Source of the DNA: Smallanthus sonchifolius
Lineage: Eukaryota; Streptophyta; Magnoliopsida; Asterales; Asteraceae
Direction: 5' to 3'
Assembly (NCBI GenBank): GCA_023525975.1
Contig: CM042039.1
Location: forward strand, 10,818,501-10,882,500
Length of the DNA stretch: 64,000 bases
The notes below the pieces were generated by a model, which was given only the letters and a program-made list of their open reading frames with translations, did not search any database and was not told the DNA's origin. This document shows positions 1 to 9,454 of this stretch, piece after piece. Within the stretch, counting starts at the first letter, position 1. Every line of letters starts with the position of its first letter. The position numbers and the translations under genes are program-made.

Positions 1-288
1 GGGTTGTTGAAATCTCAACAAAATCATCGGCCGCGAAGACCAATTTTGACCGAATAAAGTCAAAATTTGACTTCGATTTGAACAGAGGAGGGCAAGCACC
101 CCTAGAAACCATGTTTCATGATCTCCTCTGAGATGGCCTCATCTCGTCCGAGTGGAATTTGTTTACATCAGATCCCTAATTTGTGACTGTCGCCTCATAT
201 TTGTTTGTATGCAGGGTATTTGAGGGTAAATTACCAACCAGGTCCTTGGAGTATTTCTAAATATGCACTTTGAGCTTTGAACTTTTTA
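1..288. repeat. Q-block copy 1 (window-edge)
   Basis: This block is near-identical to 10024-10311, 36727-37011 and 63752-64000. It runs from the GGTTGTTGAAATCTCAAC start to the CTTTGAGCTTTGAACTTTT end, after which the copies diverge. It contains a short hairpin (GAGATG / CATCTC around 130-145). No convincing reading frame is shared by all copies. In the other copies an R-block lies immediately to the left, so this copy is probably cut off from its R-block by the window edge. Function unknown. Confidence 0.8.
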
Positions 289-843
289 CTTATTTCAAAT
301 TTAAGTTTAACTTATCGAAAAGTTGACTATTTTCATGTGAGATGCAAGTGAGGGGCTTTTTAATCAAATAAAATTTAAACAAGTGAAACTAAAACATATA
401 ATGTTAGGGTAAAATAGTATACTTCATAAACAAATGGTTATGGGTTCAAATCTTATAAAATACAGATGCAGTGACTTTGGATATAGAGTGGAAATTGTGT
501 TCTAGTAAAAAAAAAGTATTCAATATGTTTTAATAAGTTTATAAATGTATATAGTTGCTTTCAGGGGTGAAGGATAATGAGGGCACACCATTCAATGTTC
601 GTCGTAAAAAAAAATAGTTCTAACAATTTTGCTTACCAATTAGACCAACTATGTTTTTTGGGGTAACTTGCCATTCTTTTTGTATTTGTTTTATAGGTTA
701 GAAAGCATCGATTAGATTTATATATTTTGACTTCTTTATAAACTATTTTGATAAAATATAAAATATGAGTATAAGAAAAATACATTAAAATGTATTTTAT
801 CTTATAGTAGATTGTGGGGCATTTAATATTTTGCAACTTATAT
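289..843. other. AT-rich stretch, nothing recognised
   Basis: No gene, terminal repeats or RNA gene could be supported here. Short ORFs are interrupted and low in complexity. Confidence 0.5.
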
Positions 844-849
844 ATTATA

Positions 850-1010
850 AACTTTAAGTGTAAGGTCATCGGTAATCGTGGCGTGAAAGAGTGTGTGTAA
901 GCCACCCGGCTCTTTCACGGGCATGAAACACTACCCTCCATGTGAAAGGGGCATGGGGTATCAGGTGTGAGGCGTTTCACGGGCAAAGGAGGCAAACATG
1001 GTCAAACTAG
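850..1010. mobile_element. truncated Tourist-like MITE end
   Basis: The start, TAA then GGTCATCGGTAATCGTGG, resembles the terminal repeat of the complete Harbinger-type MITE at 9202-9454 (TAA then GGTCATGTGTAGT). The interior has the same style of repeated TTTCACGGGC / GCGTGAAAG motifs. The opposite terminus was not found, so this is a remnant. Confidence 0.4.
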
Positions 1011-1587
1011 CCGTCTCAAAAAGCTATTTTGAAAAAAAAAAATATTTTTAATCTATAAATATCTACCGTGTTCCTATGCAAATAATAAATCAATACTCTC
1101 TTAACCAATAAATTTATATTCTCTCTTAACCAATAAAAAATAAACCGGTTATTTTCATTTCCGGATTCATCATAATGTGCTCTTGAATTCATCCTACTGT
1201 GATTCGAAATCACATAAAATGCAAACTAAACATCATTTAGCATACACTTCATGTGGCTTCTTCTGATCAATTACATGCACTGCATCCTTCTTTGTGTGTT
1301 TGTGTTCCAAACAAGTATTTTACAAACACCTGCAAAGAAAACAAAACCAATTACGTTACTGTTCTGCTACATATATGTAAACTAGCAAAAAAAATACAGA
1401 CTGTTTGAAACAAAAAAATCATTCACATAAACAAACCATTACGCATATGTAATCATGTACGTAATCGAAAATATATAGGGCCTGGAATGGGAAATGACGG
1501 CTGAAAATTGAATTGGGTTGGGACAGTTGGGTAAAGGGGCTCATGTAAGGGTATATTTTCATTAAGATGTGACACTAATGGGCTGAA
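1011..1587. other. AT-rich stretch, nothing recognised
   Basis: No convincing coding or transposon termini are visible. Confidence 0.45.
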
Positions 1588-1725
1588 AGCAGGGTGTAAA
1601 CGAGCCAAGCAAGCTCGTGTTGAGATCGGCTAGCTAAAAGCTCGAACTGAGTCGAGCTTAAACAAGCTAGAGCCCGAGCTTCACTTATCAAGCTCTAGCC
1701 GGCTCGCGAGCATAAACAAACCTAT
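1588..1725. mobile_element. remnant of a GAGC-rich plant DNA transposon
   Basis: The stretch begins CAGGGTGTAAACGAGCC and continues with repeated GAGCTCGA / AGCTCGAGC motifs. This composition is typical of common non-autonomous plant DNA elements (hAT-like). No paired terminus or target duplication was found. Confidence 0.4.
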
Positions 1726-1789
1726 TATTTATATAATTTTTATTTAATATATATTTATATAAAAATAATTAGTTTGTACAAAACTTCAA

Positions 1790-1860
1790 ACTGAACTTCA
1801 TAATAAAATCAAATGAGCTATCTTGAGCACCAATAATCATAAAAGCAAGTCAGCAAACAA
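1790..1860. repeat. diverged copy of unit sequence near 22.91-22.99 kb
   Basis: The segment with AAACTTCAAACTGAACTTC and AAAAGCAAGTCAGCAAACAAT matches about 22913-22990 and 51057-51134 with scattered substitutions. It shows that older duplicated pieces exist outside the recent 28-kb units. Confidence 0.65.
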
Positions 1861-1865
1861 TGGGT

Positions 1866-2100
1866 TCTTAACATACCATTGATGGTAAGCCAAAGCATAA
1901 AGGAATGTCTTTGGATGCATCGATGCCTCAAAAAACCAATTGCCTATTCTCACACAGATCTTCTAATACAGCCTTTGTGCTATAAGGAATAAGATCACCA
2001 ATTTCTTTGGATTACCTATAAAGAAACTCATCAATAACCTCTTACAGCCTTTAGAATTGGTCAACTGTCATAGGGATTTTGAGTGGCTCAACATGTCCAT
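1866..2100 (-). pseudogene. decayed coding remnant, family not recognised
   Basis: Reading the minus strand, one frame gives about 75 protein-like codons interrupted by several stops. It includes the stretches KEIGDLIPYSTKAVLEDLC and GIDASKDIPLCFGLPSM. The residue composition (charged and hydrophobic alternation, no low complexity) looks like a real former exon. I do not recognise the family and assign no function. It ends just before the segment shared with 22.9 kb. Confidence 0.4.
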
Positions 2101-2368
2101 GACATCAAATTCAAAAATTATGTAGCTAGCTTCTCTGTGCTCCTTTTTTCCATTCGCTCTATACATGAATAATCTTTAAACATTGAAAAATAAGGTAATC
2201 TACAATGTCGCCTAAACACTATGTAAATTTAAAATGAGTTCAAACGGGCAACAACGAGTCAATGACATGTTTGACAAGAAAACAAGAAAATCACTTACGA
2301 TTACCACCGACACCACCACCCACCGTCTCTTGCAGCACCACCACTTTTTTGTTTATAACACACTAGGT

Positions 2369-2698
2369 CATAGTTGTCAATAGCGAATAGGGTAAATAGA
2401 GACAAGTCACATATACGCTACATAGCGATAGCGATGAAATAGCGGGCGATATTTCATGTTTAGCGATACACTAGTAGAAAATTTTAGAAATATTTTATAT
2501 TCAACTATTGTAGGATTTGTAGCAATTATAATCAATAATCATCTAAATCTTCATATATTAGGGTTATTAGCAACCCCATTTATATTAATCAAGTAAAAAA
2601 TTAAAAAATAATTTAAAAAATTATAAAAAAATTCATTCACTAACCATATAGCGACCATAGGCCGCTTCGCTACATAGCGATCGCTATTGACAACTATG
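2369..2698. mobile_element. complete hAT-type MITE with 8-bp TSD
   Basis: The 330-bp element starts CATAGTTGTCAATAGCGA and ends with its reverse complement, TCGCTATTGACAACTATG. It is flanked by a perfect 8-bp target duplication, CACTAGGT (2361-2368 and 2699-2706), as expected for hAT transposition. The interior repeats TAGCGA motifs and has no ORF. The target site spans the 3' terminus of the adjacent Helitron-like element, so this MITE inserted later. Confidence 0.9.
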
Positions 2699-2700
2699 CA

Positions 2701-3012
2701 CTAGGTTAAAATCTCGCGTATTACACGGGTTGAATAAATATAATATTATATATTAAGTAACATAAGATTTATTTTTTAAAAACTCTTATTTTACACAGGT
2801 TGGATAAACCCGTAAAATGCAATATAATCTGTTAACATATATATACACTCGTCAAAATATGTTTGAACATTTATTAATATAAAGATTAGTATTATATTAT
2901 AATTAAAAGATAAAAGTGTATTTAATAAGAGAGATAATCTAGAAAAAAATGATGAAAATAATATGAAGGCGACTCGCGGCATTTAAAACCTTTATTTATT
3001 ATATAGTATAGA
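2701..3012 (-). mobile_element. short non-autonomous Helitron
   Basis: On the minus strand it begins TCTATACTATATAATAA after an A. It ends with a hairpin region (CCGTGTAATACGCG) and AACCTAG before a T. TC start, 3' hairpin, CTRR end and insertion between A and T are the Helitron hallmarks. No Rep/helicase coding is present. Related short elements lie at 4888-5327, 15114-15549 and 17720-18046. Confidence 0.75.
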
Positions 3013-3261
3013 TATAGATTCTAATCTGAAGCAAATTGATATTTTTTTAAAACAATCCGTTTTAACCCAAACTCATTTCGATCAATACCGGAACCCATCC
3101 TAACCCAAACCCATTCAGATTCGTTATCCAACCCAACCCGCCCGTTTTGCCAGACTTACCAATTCCACACAATAATACAAAATCAGCACTTGCAAAATTT
3201 GAAGAAATAAAATAATTTATAAATCAGACACGAATAATAAAATGTTACCAAATGATTACAT

Positions 3262-3404
3262 GAGGCTCAGATCTGTAAAAAATGTAACAAAGGAGGATAA
3301 ATCCGCCATGGTTGCAAATCTATGAATTGCCCCGCCAAGATGCGAATAATCTCAAACGTTGCTCCAATCCACTCGGACAGATTCAACTTCATCATCACAG
3401 CCTC
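3262..3404 (-). ncRNA. candidate box C/D snoRNA (R-block copy 1)
   Basis: Read on the minus strand, this 143-nt block starts GAGGC-T-GTGATGA (terminal stem, then a consensus box C) and ends CTGA-GCCTC (box D, then the other stem arm). It is one of eight related copies in the window. It differs from the 9799-9941 copy by scattered substitutions but keeps length, boxes and stem. Similarity between copies weakens near the stem ends. The guide target is not identified. The block also holds short open frames, so a coding origin is not excluded. Confidence 0.5.
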
Positions 3405-3555
3405 TTAAGCTAACATATACAGAAACTGTTGTGAATGCTCTTAGAGGTGTATAAATTTGCCGTTCAAAAAAAACATAAAGGACCAATCTGTAATTTACTC
3501 TATTCATATCAGCAGCTTCAGCAAACTGATTGAAAAAACAAAGGGGTTGTTGAAA

Positions 3556-4682
3556 TGTTACGATTTATTTTTAATTATTTTTATTATTATTTAGTCGATT
3601 AGGTTAAGGGGGAAATGTTTTATTTAAGGATAGTAGGGGGTGTTCAATGTAATTTATATTGCTATTTATATGGGTGTTTAGCTATGGAATGGATATGCAA
3701 AGATTATGAATTCAATTCCTTCCATCTTTTAGTTTCTTCTTCTCCAATTCTGGTTTAACCCTATCAAGGGTATCAGAGCCGTTCCGATTCCCCCATCGGA
3801 ATTCTATCACGCTATCATGACGAACACTCGTAATCAAGAGGTTGAAAAGGAGCCCGACAAGGCGATTTCTGACCTCTGGGCAACCCTAGCCGTCATCATG
3901 AAACAACAAGAGCAAGCGATGCAACAACATGAACAAATAATGGTGGCACTAGGATTGGATCCAACCGGATCGAAGCAGAAACAAGCTTCAGCCGCGTCAT
4001 CCATACTACCCGTGCCGTCTACACCAAATCTAGCAAAGGAAACCGAACCACAACCTGTTCCGCCTACACCTAAAATAGTCCCACAACCCATAACATCCGT
4101 TAAAGTTGCACCCAAAACTGCCCAAAAATCCATGCAAACAATCCCTTCAACCCCCCCCCAAACCCGAAACGACCGCTAACAATTACACTCGTACCATTTC
4201 CAAAAACCGTATCATTAGTGGTTCTGAACCTATTGAAGCAGACGACGAAACCGGTGTTCGTAAAGGAAGAATCGACACCGATAGGCGATGCAACCGATAG
4301 ACGTGAATGGCATCCACCGTGGCATCTCATTGACACAGCCCCGAATGCCATTGGACGAACTGAATGGCGTCCACCGTGGAACGGGTCGACTCAAAGTGTC
4401 CATGGATGTTGCACTTGTTTTCCGTTAATTTATGATTCTTGAAATCAAGAATGTTTTTAAGTGGGGAGTATTGTTACGATTTATTTTTAATTATTTTTAT
4501 TATTATTTAGTCAATTAGGTTAAGGGGGAAATGTTTTATTTAAGGATAGTAGGGGGTGTTCAATGTAATTTATATTGCTATTTATATGGGTGTTTAGCTA
4601 TGGAATGGATATGCAAAGATTATGAATTCAATTCCTTCCATCTTTTAGTTTCTTCTTCTCCAATTCTGGTTTAACCCTATCA
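3556..4682 (+). mobile_element. small non-autonomous LTR retrotransposon (complete)
   Basis: A 1,127-bp element with two 211-bp LTRs (3556-3766 and 4472-4682) that start TGTTACG and end CTATCA; I count one mismatch between them. It has a perfect 5-bp target duplication TGAAA (3551-3555, 4683-4687). A primer-binding site like the initiator-Met tRNA site (TATCAGAGCC, from 3771) follows the 5' LTR, and a purine tract (AAGTGGGGAGTA) precedes the 3' LTR. There is no protease, RT, RNase H or integrase. It therefore depends on enzymes supplied in trans, like TRIM/SMART-sized elements. The insertion splits a Q-block, and the empty site is seen at 10024. Confidence 0.92.
3817..4179 (+). pseudogene. 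gag-like ORF of the small LTR element, frameshifted
   Basis: The 120-codon frame starts shortly after the primer-binding site. It has an acidic N-terminus, a Q-rich probable coiled coil (around residues 25-50, MKQQEQAMQQHEQ) and a P/K-rich tail. The frame breaks at a run of cytosines near 4150-4158. The neighbouring frame then continues open to about 4442 with repeated (E)W(H/R)PPW motifs and a Cys-Cys-Thr-Cys terminus. The original protein was therefore probably about 200 residues, with a one-base slip in the C run. It resembles the N-terminal part of a Ty3/gypsy Gag by position and composition only. No zinc knuckle is seen. Confidence 0.6.
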
Positions 4683-4767
4683 TGAAATCTTAAAAAATCA
4701 TCGGCCACGAAGACCAATTTTGACTTAATAAAGTCAAAATTAGACTTCGATTTGAACAGAGGAGGGG
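4683..4767. repeat. Q-block copy 2, right part
   Basis: This continues the Q-block interrupted by the LTR element (left part at 3543-3555). It matches 10035-10115 with minor changes and then diverges after GAGGAGGG. Confidence 0.75.
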
Positions 4768-4887
4768 TAATTTTAGTTCAAAATATTTAATTTATAATAT
4801 CTCGTCTCTCGCATTCTCCTTTTTATTGAATTATTTGTGAATTGAGTAGTAAAATTCTTAATTTTACCAACACTATTATATATTTAA

Positions 4888-5327
4888 CTAGTTTAGATCC
4901 CATGTATACACACGGAGTGAAAACTGAAAAATATAAATGTATAATTTTTTTAAATATTTATTTATATATATTTACAGGTGTAAAAATATATTACATATAC
5001 TTAGAATAGAAACAAAATCAAAATATGTAAAAATTAATATATAATTGAGTTTCGAAAATACGTTAATTACTATTTAATGTAATTTGACTTTCATTACTAT
5101 TTGATTAAAATAAAATTTACATAATTAAATTTGAAAGTTTCTTATAATAAGGGATAATTTAAAATAAAAGTGTTTTATTTGTATAATTGGTATTTTCTTA
5201 AAATATATATTATTATTAGAAGATAGAAGTGCATTAAATAAGAGAGAGATGCAGGAAAAAAATTATGAGAATGAATATGGAGGCTAAACGTGACGGTAAT
5301 AAACCTTTATTTATTATATAGTATAGA
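4888..5327 (-). mobile_element. non-autonomous Helitron
   Basis: On the minus strand the 5' end is TCTATACTATATAATAA (right side, preceded by A). The 3' end carries an imperfect hairpin (CCGTGTGTATACATGG) and ends AACTAG before T (left side). The 440-bp interior is homologous to 18047-18397. No coding capacity. Confidence 0.7.
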
Positions 5328-5713
5328 TTCCAATGTTTATAGCAAACAACAAGCTAGATGGGATGGCTAAGGTGGGTGAGCTTAGTTCCTTGACCATTTT
5401 AAGGTCATATGTTCTAAACTCATGGTCACCATTTTTATTTTTGGGTTGTTTTTTTTTTCTTTTGATTAATATTTTTTTCTTCGACATTTTTTTCTTTTTT
5501 CGATCTTCAAATACATTTCTTTGACGTACTTAGGTATGTTAGTGTCAGCGTCTAAATAGTTTTTCTTCTGCTTTTTTATAATTTTTTTATTGGGTTAACC
5601 GAGTCGTCGTAACTTCATATGTTTCTTTTGTGTACTTTGCCACTTTTTTTTGTCTAGCCACGTTAATGTAATCAACTCAACCGTTTAGGTTCAGCTTCCT
5701 ACCGTATAAATTC
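5328..5713. other. T-rich stretch, nothing recognised
   Basis: Dominated by T runs. No supported gene. Its right edge (about 5714) is the breakpoint where the truncated LTR copy begins. Confidence 0.5.
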
Positions 5714-6430
5714 GAGCTTGATTTGTGGGGGGTTTTGGCTTGCACATCACTCTCCTAACATCAAGTAAGTAATTTCCTTCCCTTGATTTCACTTTGAATG
5801 TGATATTTGGTGGGTTTTGGAGAAATCCAAAAATTTAGTATGCATGTGGTAAATTAGTGATAAATTGTAGATAATCTAGCTAATCTAAAGGTAAAGAAAG
5901 GTGATTAACATCCTAGAACCCTTTGATTTTGATTTTGAAAAGTTAGGGTTCATATGATGAAAATTGGGGGTGTTTGGATCATGATGCTAGAATGATGAAT
6001 TAGTGAAGATTAAGTGTTTAGGTGGTAATAGACACTTGAACAAACACCAAATTGACCTAATAAAAGTTATCTAATGAGAAATTAGTGTCAAGGTATTGGA
6101 AAGAAAACTCAAGTAAGTGAGTTTGTGTTGAAAAAGGGTGTTTGGTTATGGGGATAACCCAAACGGGTCAGTTTGGGTTGGAAAATAAAAAATTGGGTTG
6201 TGGACTCAATTGTAATGTGATTATGTATGTATGTTAGATTACTAAACTAGGTGTACATGTTTAGGTAATCAAGTTGCAAAACTAAAAGGTGGTGCGGGAT
6301 CTTCTAACTCAAGAGGTAAGTGCCTTGCACTTACTTAGTATTAATGATAAATGTGTGATATGTATGCATATTATGTGTGAAATTGAATATGTATGATGAT
6401 GGCATGAACTAGTATGTGATAAGTATGAAT

Positions 6431-6665
6431 GTGGTTATAGTTGAAATGCTATAATGGAAATGTGAAATGAATGAATGTAGTTATAGTGCAATACTATAAT
6501 GGATATGTATGAATGAGGTTATGATCTAAGAATCATAATGGATACGAGGTTATGATCTATGAATCATAATGGATATGAGGTTATGTTTAAAATACCATAA
6601 TGGATAAGAGGTTATGATTTAAGTATCATAATGGATATGAGGTTATGGCCTATAAGCCATAATGG
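6431..6665. repeat. tandem array of seven hairpin units in the LTR
   Basis: Seven spaced units of about 31-45 bp each hold a short inverted repeat followed by TGG. Arm pairs differ between units but stay complementary: TTATAG/CTATAA, TTATGAT/ATCATAA and TTATGGC/GCCATAA. The two other LTR copies (about 31967-32165 and 60147-60344) keep five units and part of a sixth, the rest being removed by a deletion. Confidence 0.85.
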
Positions 6666-7132
6666 ATATGAAAGGATGGAAATGAATGTTAAATGAAAGA
6701 AATGAAACTTGTAGTGGAAATGCGATTGTTATGATCCTTAATTGACCAAATGGGTGCAAACGGGTCAAATGAGTGAATGGGTGAAAACAAGTGATTAATA
6801 CTTGTTTGTTATGTTTATCTTCATTACTAATGGTGAATTGTTCATGTGGTTATGTAGGAAAAGCTCCGATGTAGGTCAAGTCCGAGGCGTTGAAGGATTC
6901 TCGCACGCGTTTTGGTATTTTAGGGGTTTAAAAGAAAATCCTTAGTTTGTTATGTAAATTGGTACAAAACTTGATGTTTTGGTGAATTTTGGTATTGTGT
7001 ATATGATGTTTAAGTAATGGTCAAAATACCCAAGTGTTGGGAGTTTTTGGTGTCAAGTGGTTTTGGTGAAAAATGGTAAAATTTGACTAAGTGTTGGAAC
7101 TGGGCAGCTAAGTAAACTTTCTGTTTACTCAG

Positions 7133-7258
7133 CCACCTCATGGTACGTGAAGAATAGGTCTCTCGCGGTACGCGAGAGACTTGGCTTCCGGTCAGGTAAT
7201 TTGGCACTCCCTCGCGGTACGCGAAGGAAGGTGGCAAAACCCTCGCGGTACGCGAGAG
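7133..7258. repeat. array of CTCGCGGTACGCGAG palindromes in the LTR
   Basis: Four spaced near-palindromes lie in the 3' part of the LTR. Three read CTCGCGGTACGCGA(G/A). The first has decayed to CTCATGGTACGTGAAG. Intact versions of all four occur at 32537-32664 and 60717-60842. They may be protein-binding or structural elements of the LTR, but no function is shown. Confidence 0.8.
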
Positions 7259-7345
7259 TAGTAAAAAAATAAAAAAAATTATTGGGATAAAAGCTTCCGC
7301 GCGTTAAATGTTTAATTAATTGGTTTTCCAATTAAGGGTGTTACA

Positions 7346-7707
7346 CTAATCCGTGTAGTAATCTTTAAGAAATTTTAGTTTCTTTTTTCCTCATATTAGG
7401 GCATGGGGTATACCTCGTCTCCCATGAATATATAGCCACAAAAGTGATGAAAGTATGGTTCTTGATCTCCCATTTAATGCAAGATATGAAACAAAGATCA
7501 CGGTCTTACTTTTGACACCATACATGCATTAAATACTAGTCTTTAGTTGCAAGAAAAATGAAAAAAGGCCATCCTTTTCTGCACCAAAATCTCGGCCAAC
7601 ATTAAAAGAAATGGATTGGGGCATGGTCTTGGTAATCATGAGTCTTCACATCCCATGCATGTGTTTACTTAGACTATAACTTGATCATTCCATTCAAACT
7701 AAGCTGG

Positions 7708-7761
<54 letters not shown>

Positions 7762-8266
7762 CACATGATGTATAATGTGCATACAAATATATGTATGCAT
7801 TATCAACTTTGTATTAAAACAAAGTTAGCTAGCTTGGAAAAATAAATAACATACACATATATAAGTTCTAACAAAAGGTTGATTGTGCATATATATTTGC
7901 ATACACATAAATACATGCATTCATATATATACATACAATAAATATGTGATCATAAGTAATTGTTACAAATGACAATTACTAAATATATATCTTGACCGGG
8001 TTAAAACGTTTAAACGTATATAAACGTATCCTTGATATTTGCTTAGTGTGTGACCCTTTGGGATCATATATTATTAGCAATACTATTGGACGTTACTCCT
8101 TGGGCATACAGATCCAACACTACCGTCGTGAGTCAACCACATAGGCTCACGTGAACTACTCACGATGGCATACCGCATCCCCTTAGAGGTCCTTTGGAGT
8201 GTTGTGTTTTGGTCTTCCTAAATTTTACACATCATGCAACAATTAAATGGGAGGAAATTATTATAT
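7346..8266. other. LTR flank, unit 1; (TA)n microsatellite
   Basis: Shared with units 2 and 3 (32765-34577, 60943-62713). Unit 1 lacks the roughly 0.94-kb segment present at about 32835-33775 of unit 2, with its junction near 7422. A TA repeat of about 50 bp (7710-7759) is expanded relative to a few repeats in the other units. No gene was found. Confidence 0.6.
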
Positions 8267-8746
8267 GAGGCTCAGATATGTAAACAACAGATGAGGATAG
8301 ATCTGCCATGTCTGCAAATCTATCAGTTGCCCTGCCAAGATGCGGAAAATGTCAAACTTTGATCTGATCCACTAGAATAGACTGAAGCAGTGGCGGAACT
8401 TGAACAATTAAGTTGAGGGGCCCGAAAAGATTACACATTAAAAGACCAAATTTTTTTCACCAAATAGAGACCAAAAATCCAAAAAAACCCAAGCTTACAC
8501 AAACGACAAAGGAAGAATAATTACAACTCAACCCGACGACCTTTAATGTCTTTAAATTCATCACTAGTGGGCTTAGTGAAAATAAGTTTGGGTTTTTATC
8601 TGGATCAGGAGGGCCCAAACGCTATAACTAATACGAAATAAATCTACTGAGCCAAAATCAGTACTTCTGAACAAAAATTTGTGGGGGGGACCCCTCTGGC
8701 CTCCACTATGTTTCGCCCATGGACTGAAGTTTATTATCACAGCCTC
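8267..8746 (-). ncRNA. R-block copy 2, split by a MITE (dead copy)
   Basis: This is the same 143-nt family as 9799-9941, but more diverged. Box C is changed (GTGATAA) and a hAT MITE (8388-8721) sits inside the block about 12 nt from box C, so a functional RNA is unlikely. The box D side (CTGAGCCTC) and stem remain. Confidence 0.55.
8388..8721. mobile_element. complete hAT-type MITE inside an R-block
   Basis: The 334-bp element starts CAGTGGCGGAACTTGA and ends GTTTCGCCCATG. The ends form an imperfect inverted repeat. Perfect 8-bp target duplication GACTGAAG (8380-8387, 8722-8729). No ORF. Present at the same site in unit 2 (34699-35031) and as a truncated copy in unit 3 (62835 onward). Confidence 0.88.
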
Positions 8747-8838
8747 TTACGATGTGTTCCCGAGTTTGAAGTTATAGTGATACCACTAGACCATGTTTTC
8801 ACGAGTTTGAAGTTATAGTGATACCACTAGACCAGAAG
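8747..8838 (-). repeat. tandemly duplicated tRNA-like (A-box/B-box) fragment
   Basis: On the minus strand two copies of about 45 bp read TGGTCTAGTGGTATCACT then ACTTCAAACTCG. The first part matches a tRNA A-box and the second resembles a B-box. No full tRNA cloverleaf forms. It is most likely a SINE head or a degraded tRNA piece. It lies directly upstream, in transcriptional sense, of the broken R-block. Confidence 0.5.
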
Positions 8839-8894
8839 CTCTTTGGTATTACTAGTACGTTTGTTTTGTTATATCAGCAAATCGATTGACAAAA

Positions 8895-9201
8895 CAAAGG
8901 GGTTGTTGAGAATAAATTCCATATTAGGTCCTTGGAGTATTTCTCAATATGCACTTTGAGCTTGAAACTTTCGGTTTAACCAAATTTTGGTTCAAAATAT
9001 TTAGTTTATATAGATTTGATTGAAAAATCGTGTGAGATGCAAGTGAAACTAAAATGCATATACTCAAGTATTCAATTGAAACAACAGTATCGTTTTGTTC
9101 CAACTAAAATACAAGGTGATTACAAAATAACAAATATACAATTGTATATCTAGTATTCTAATATCTATAATACGCTTCACATATGCCACACTTAGTACTA
9201 A
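8895..9201. repeat. diverged, internally deleted Q-block plus flank
   Basis: CAAAGGGGTTGTTGAGAATA and AGGTCCTTGGAGTATTTCTC match the two ends of a Q-block with the middle removed. No gene was found. Confidence 0.55.
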
Positions 9202-9454
9202 GGTCATGTGTAGTGGACCAGTGGTTCCACGTCCAGAGCGTGATCCATCCTCCATGTACGCAAACAAACCCACACCCTTGCCAGATAAGCACATCCGCCA
9301 TCATACCCGTTGTCTGAACCACACCTAATGGCCCCCGGGCCCCAAAGGCCAAAACTCCCTCACTGACACGGTGTTTAAGCCCTTAACGCCTCTCACGCCC
9401 AAAATATGTTGCCATGTTGGAGAGCTTCACGCCCGTTGTGGACTACGGATGGCC
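9202..9454. mobile_element. Tourist/Harbinger-type MITE
   Basis: The 253-bp element has imperfect inverted ends (GGTCATGTGTAGTGGAC at the left; the reverse complement of the right end is GGCCATCCGTAGTCCAC). TAA duplications lie at 9199-9201 and 9455-9457. A 3-bp TAA target is typical of PIF/Harbinger. No ORF. The unit 2 copy is at 35512-35764. Confidence 0.85.

Larger units (their letters stand above)
5714..7345 (+). mobile_element. 5'-truncated gypsy LTR, unit 0/1 boundary
   Basis: Homologous to the full LTRs at 30924-32764 and 59103-60942 from the GAGCTTGATTTGTGGGGGG point onward, lacking the first roughly 309 bp. It ends AAGGGTGTTACA, followed by the same external flank (CTAATCCGTGTAGTAATC) as both other copies. 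It is visibly more diverged from the other two than they are from each other. It carries the hairpin array and palindrome array annotated separately. Confidence 0.88.

Noticed and set aside
6431..6665. CRISPR-like spaced repeats
   Set aside because: The units are imperfect hairpins within a plant LTR with no unique spacers and no cas genes.
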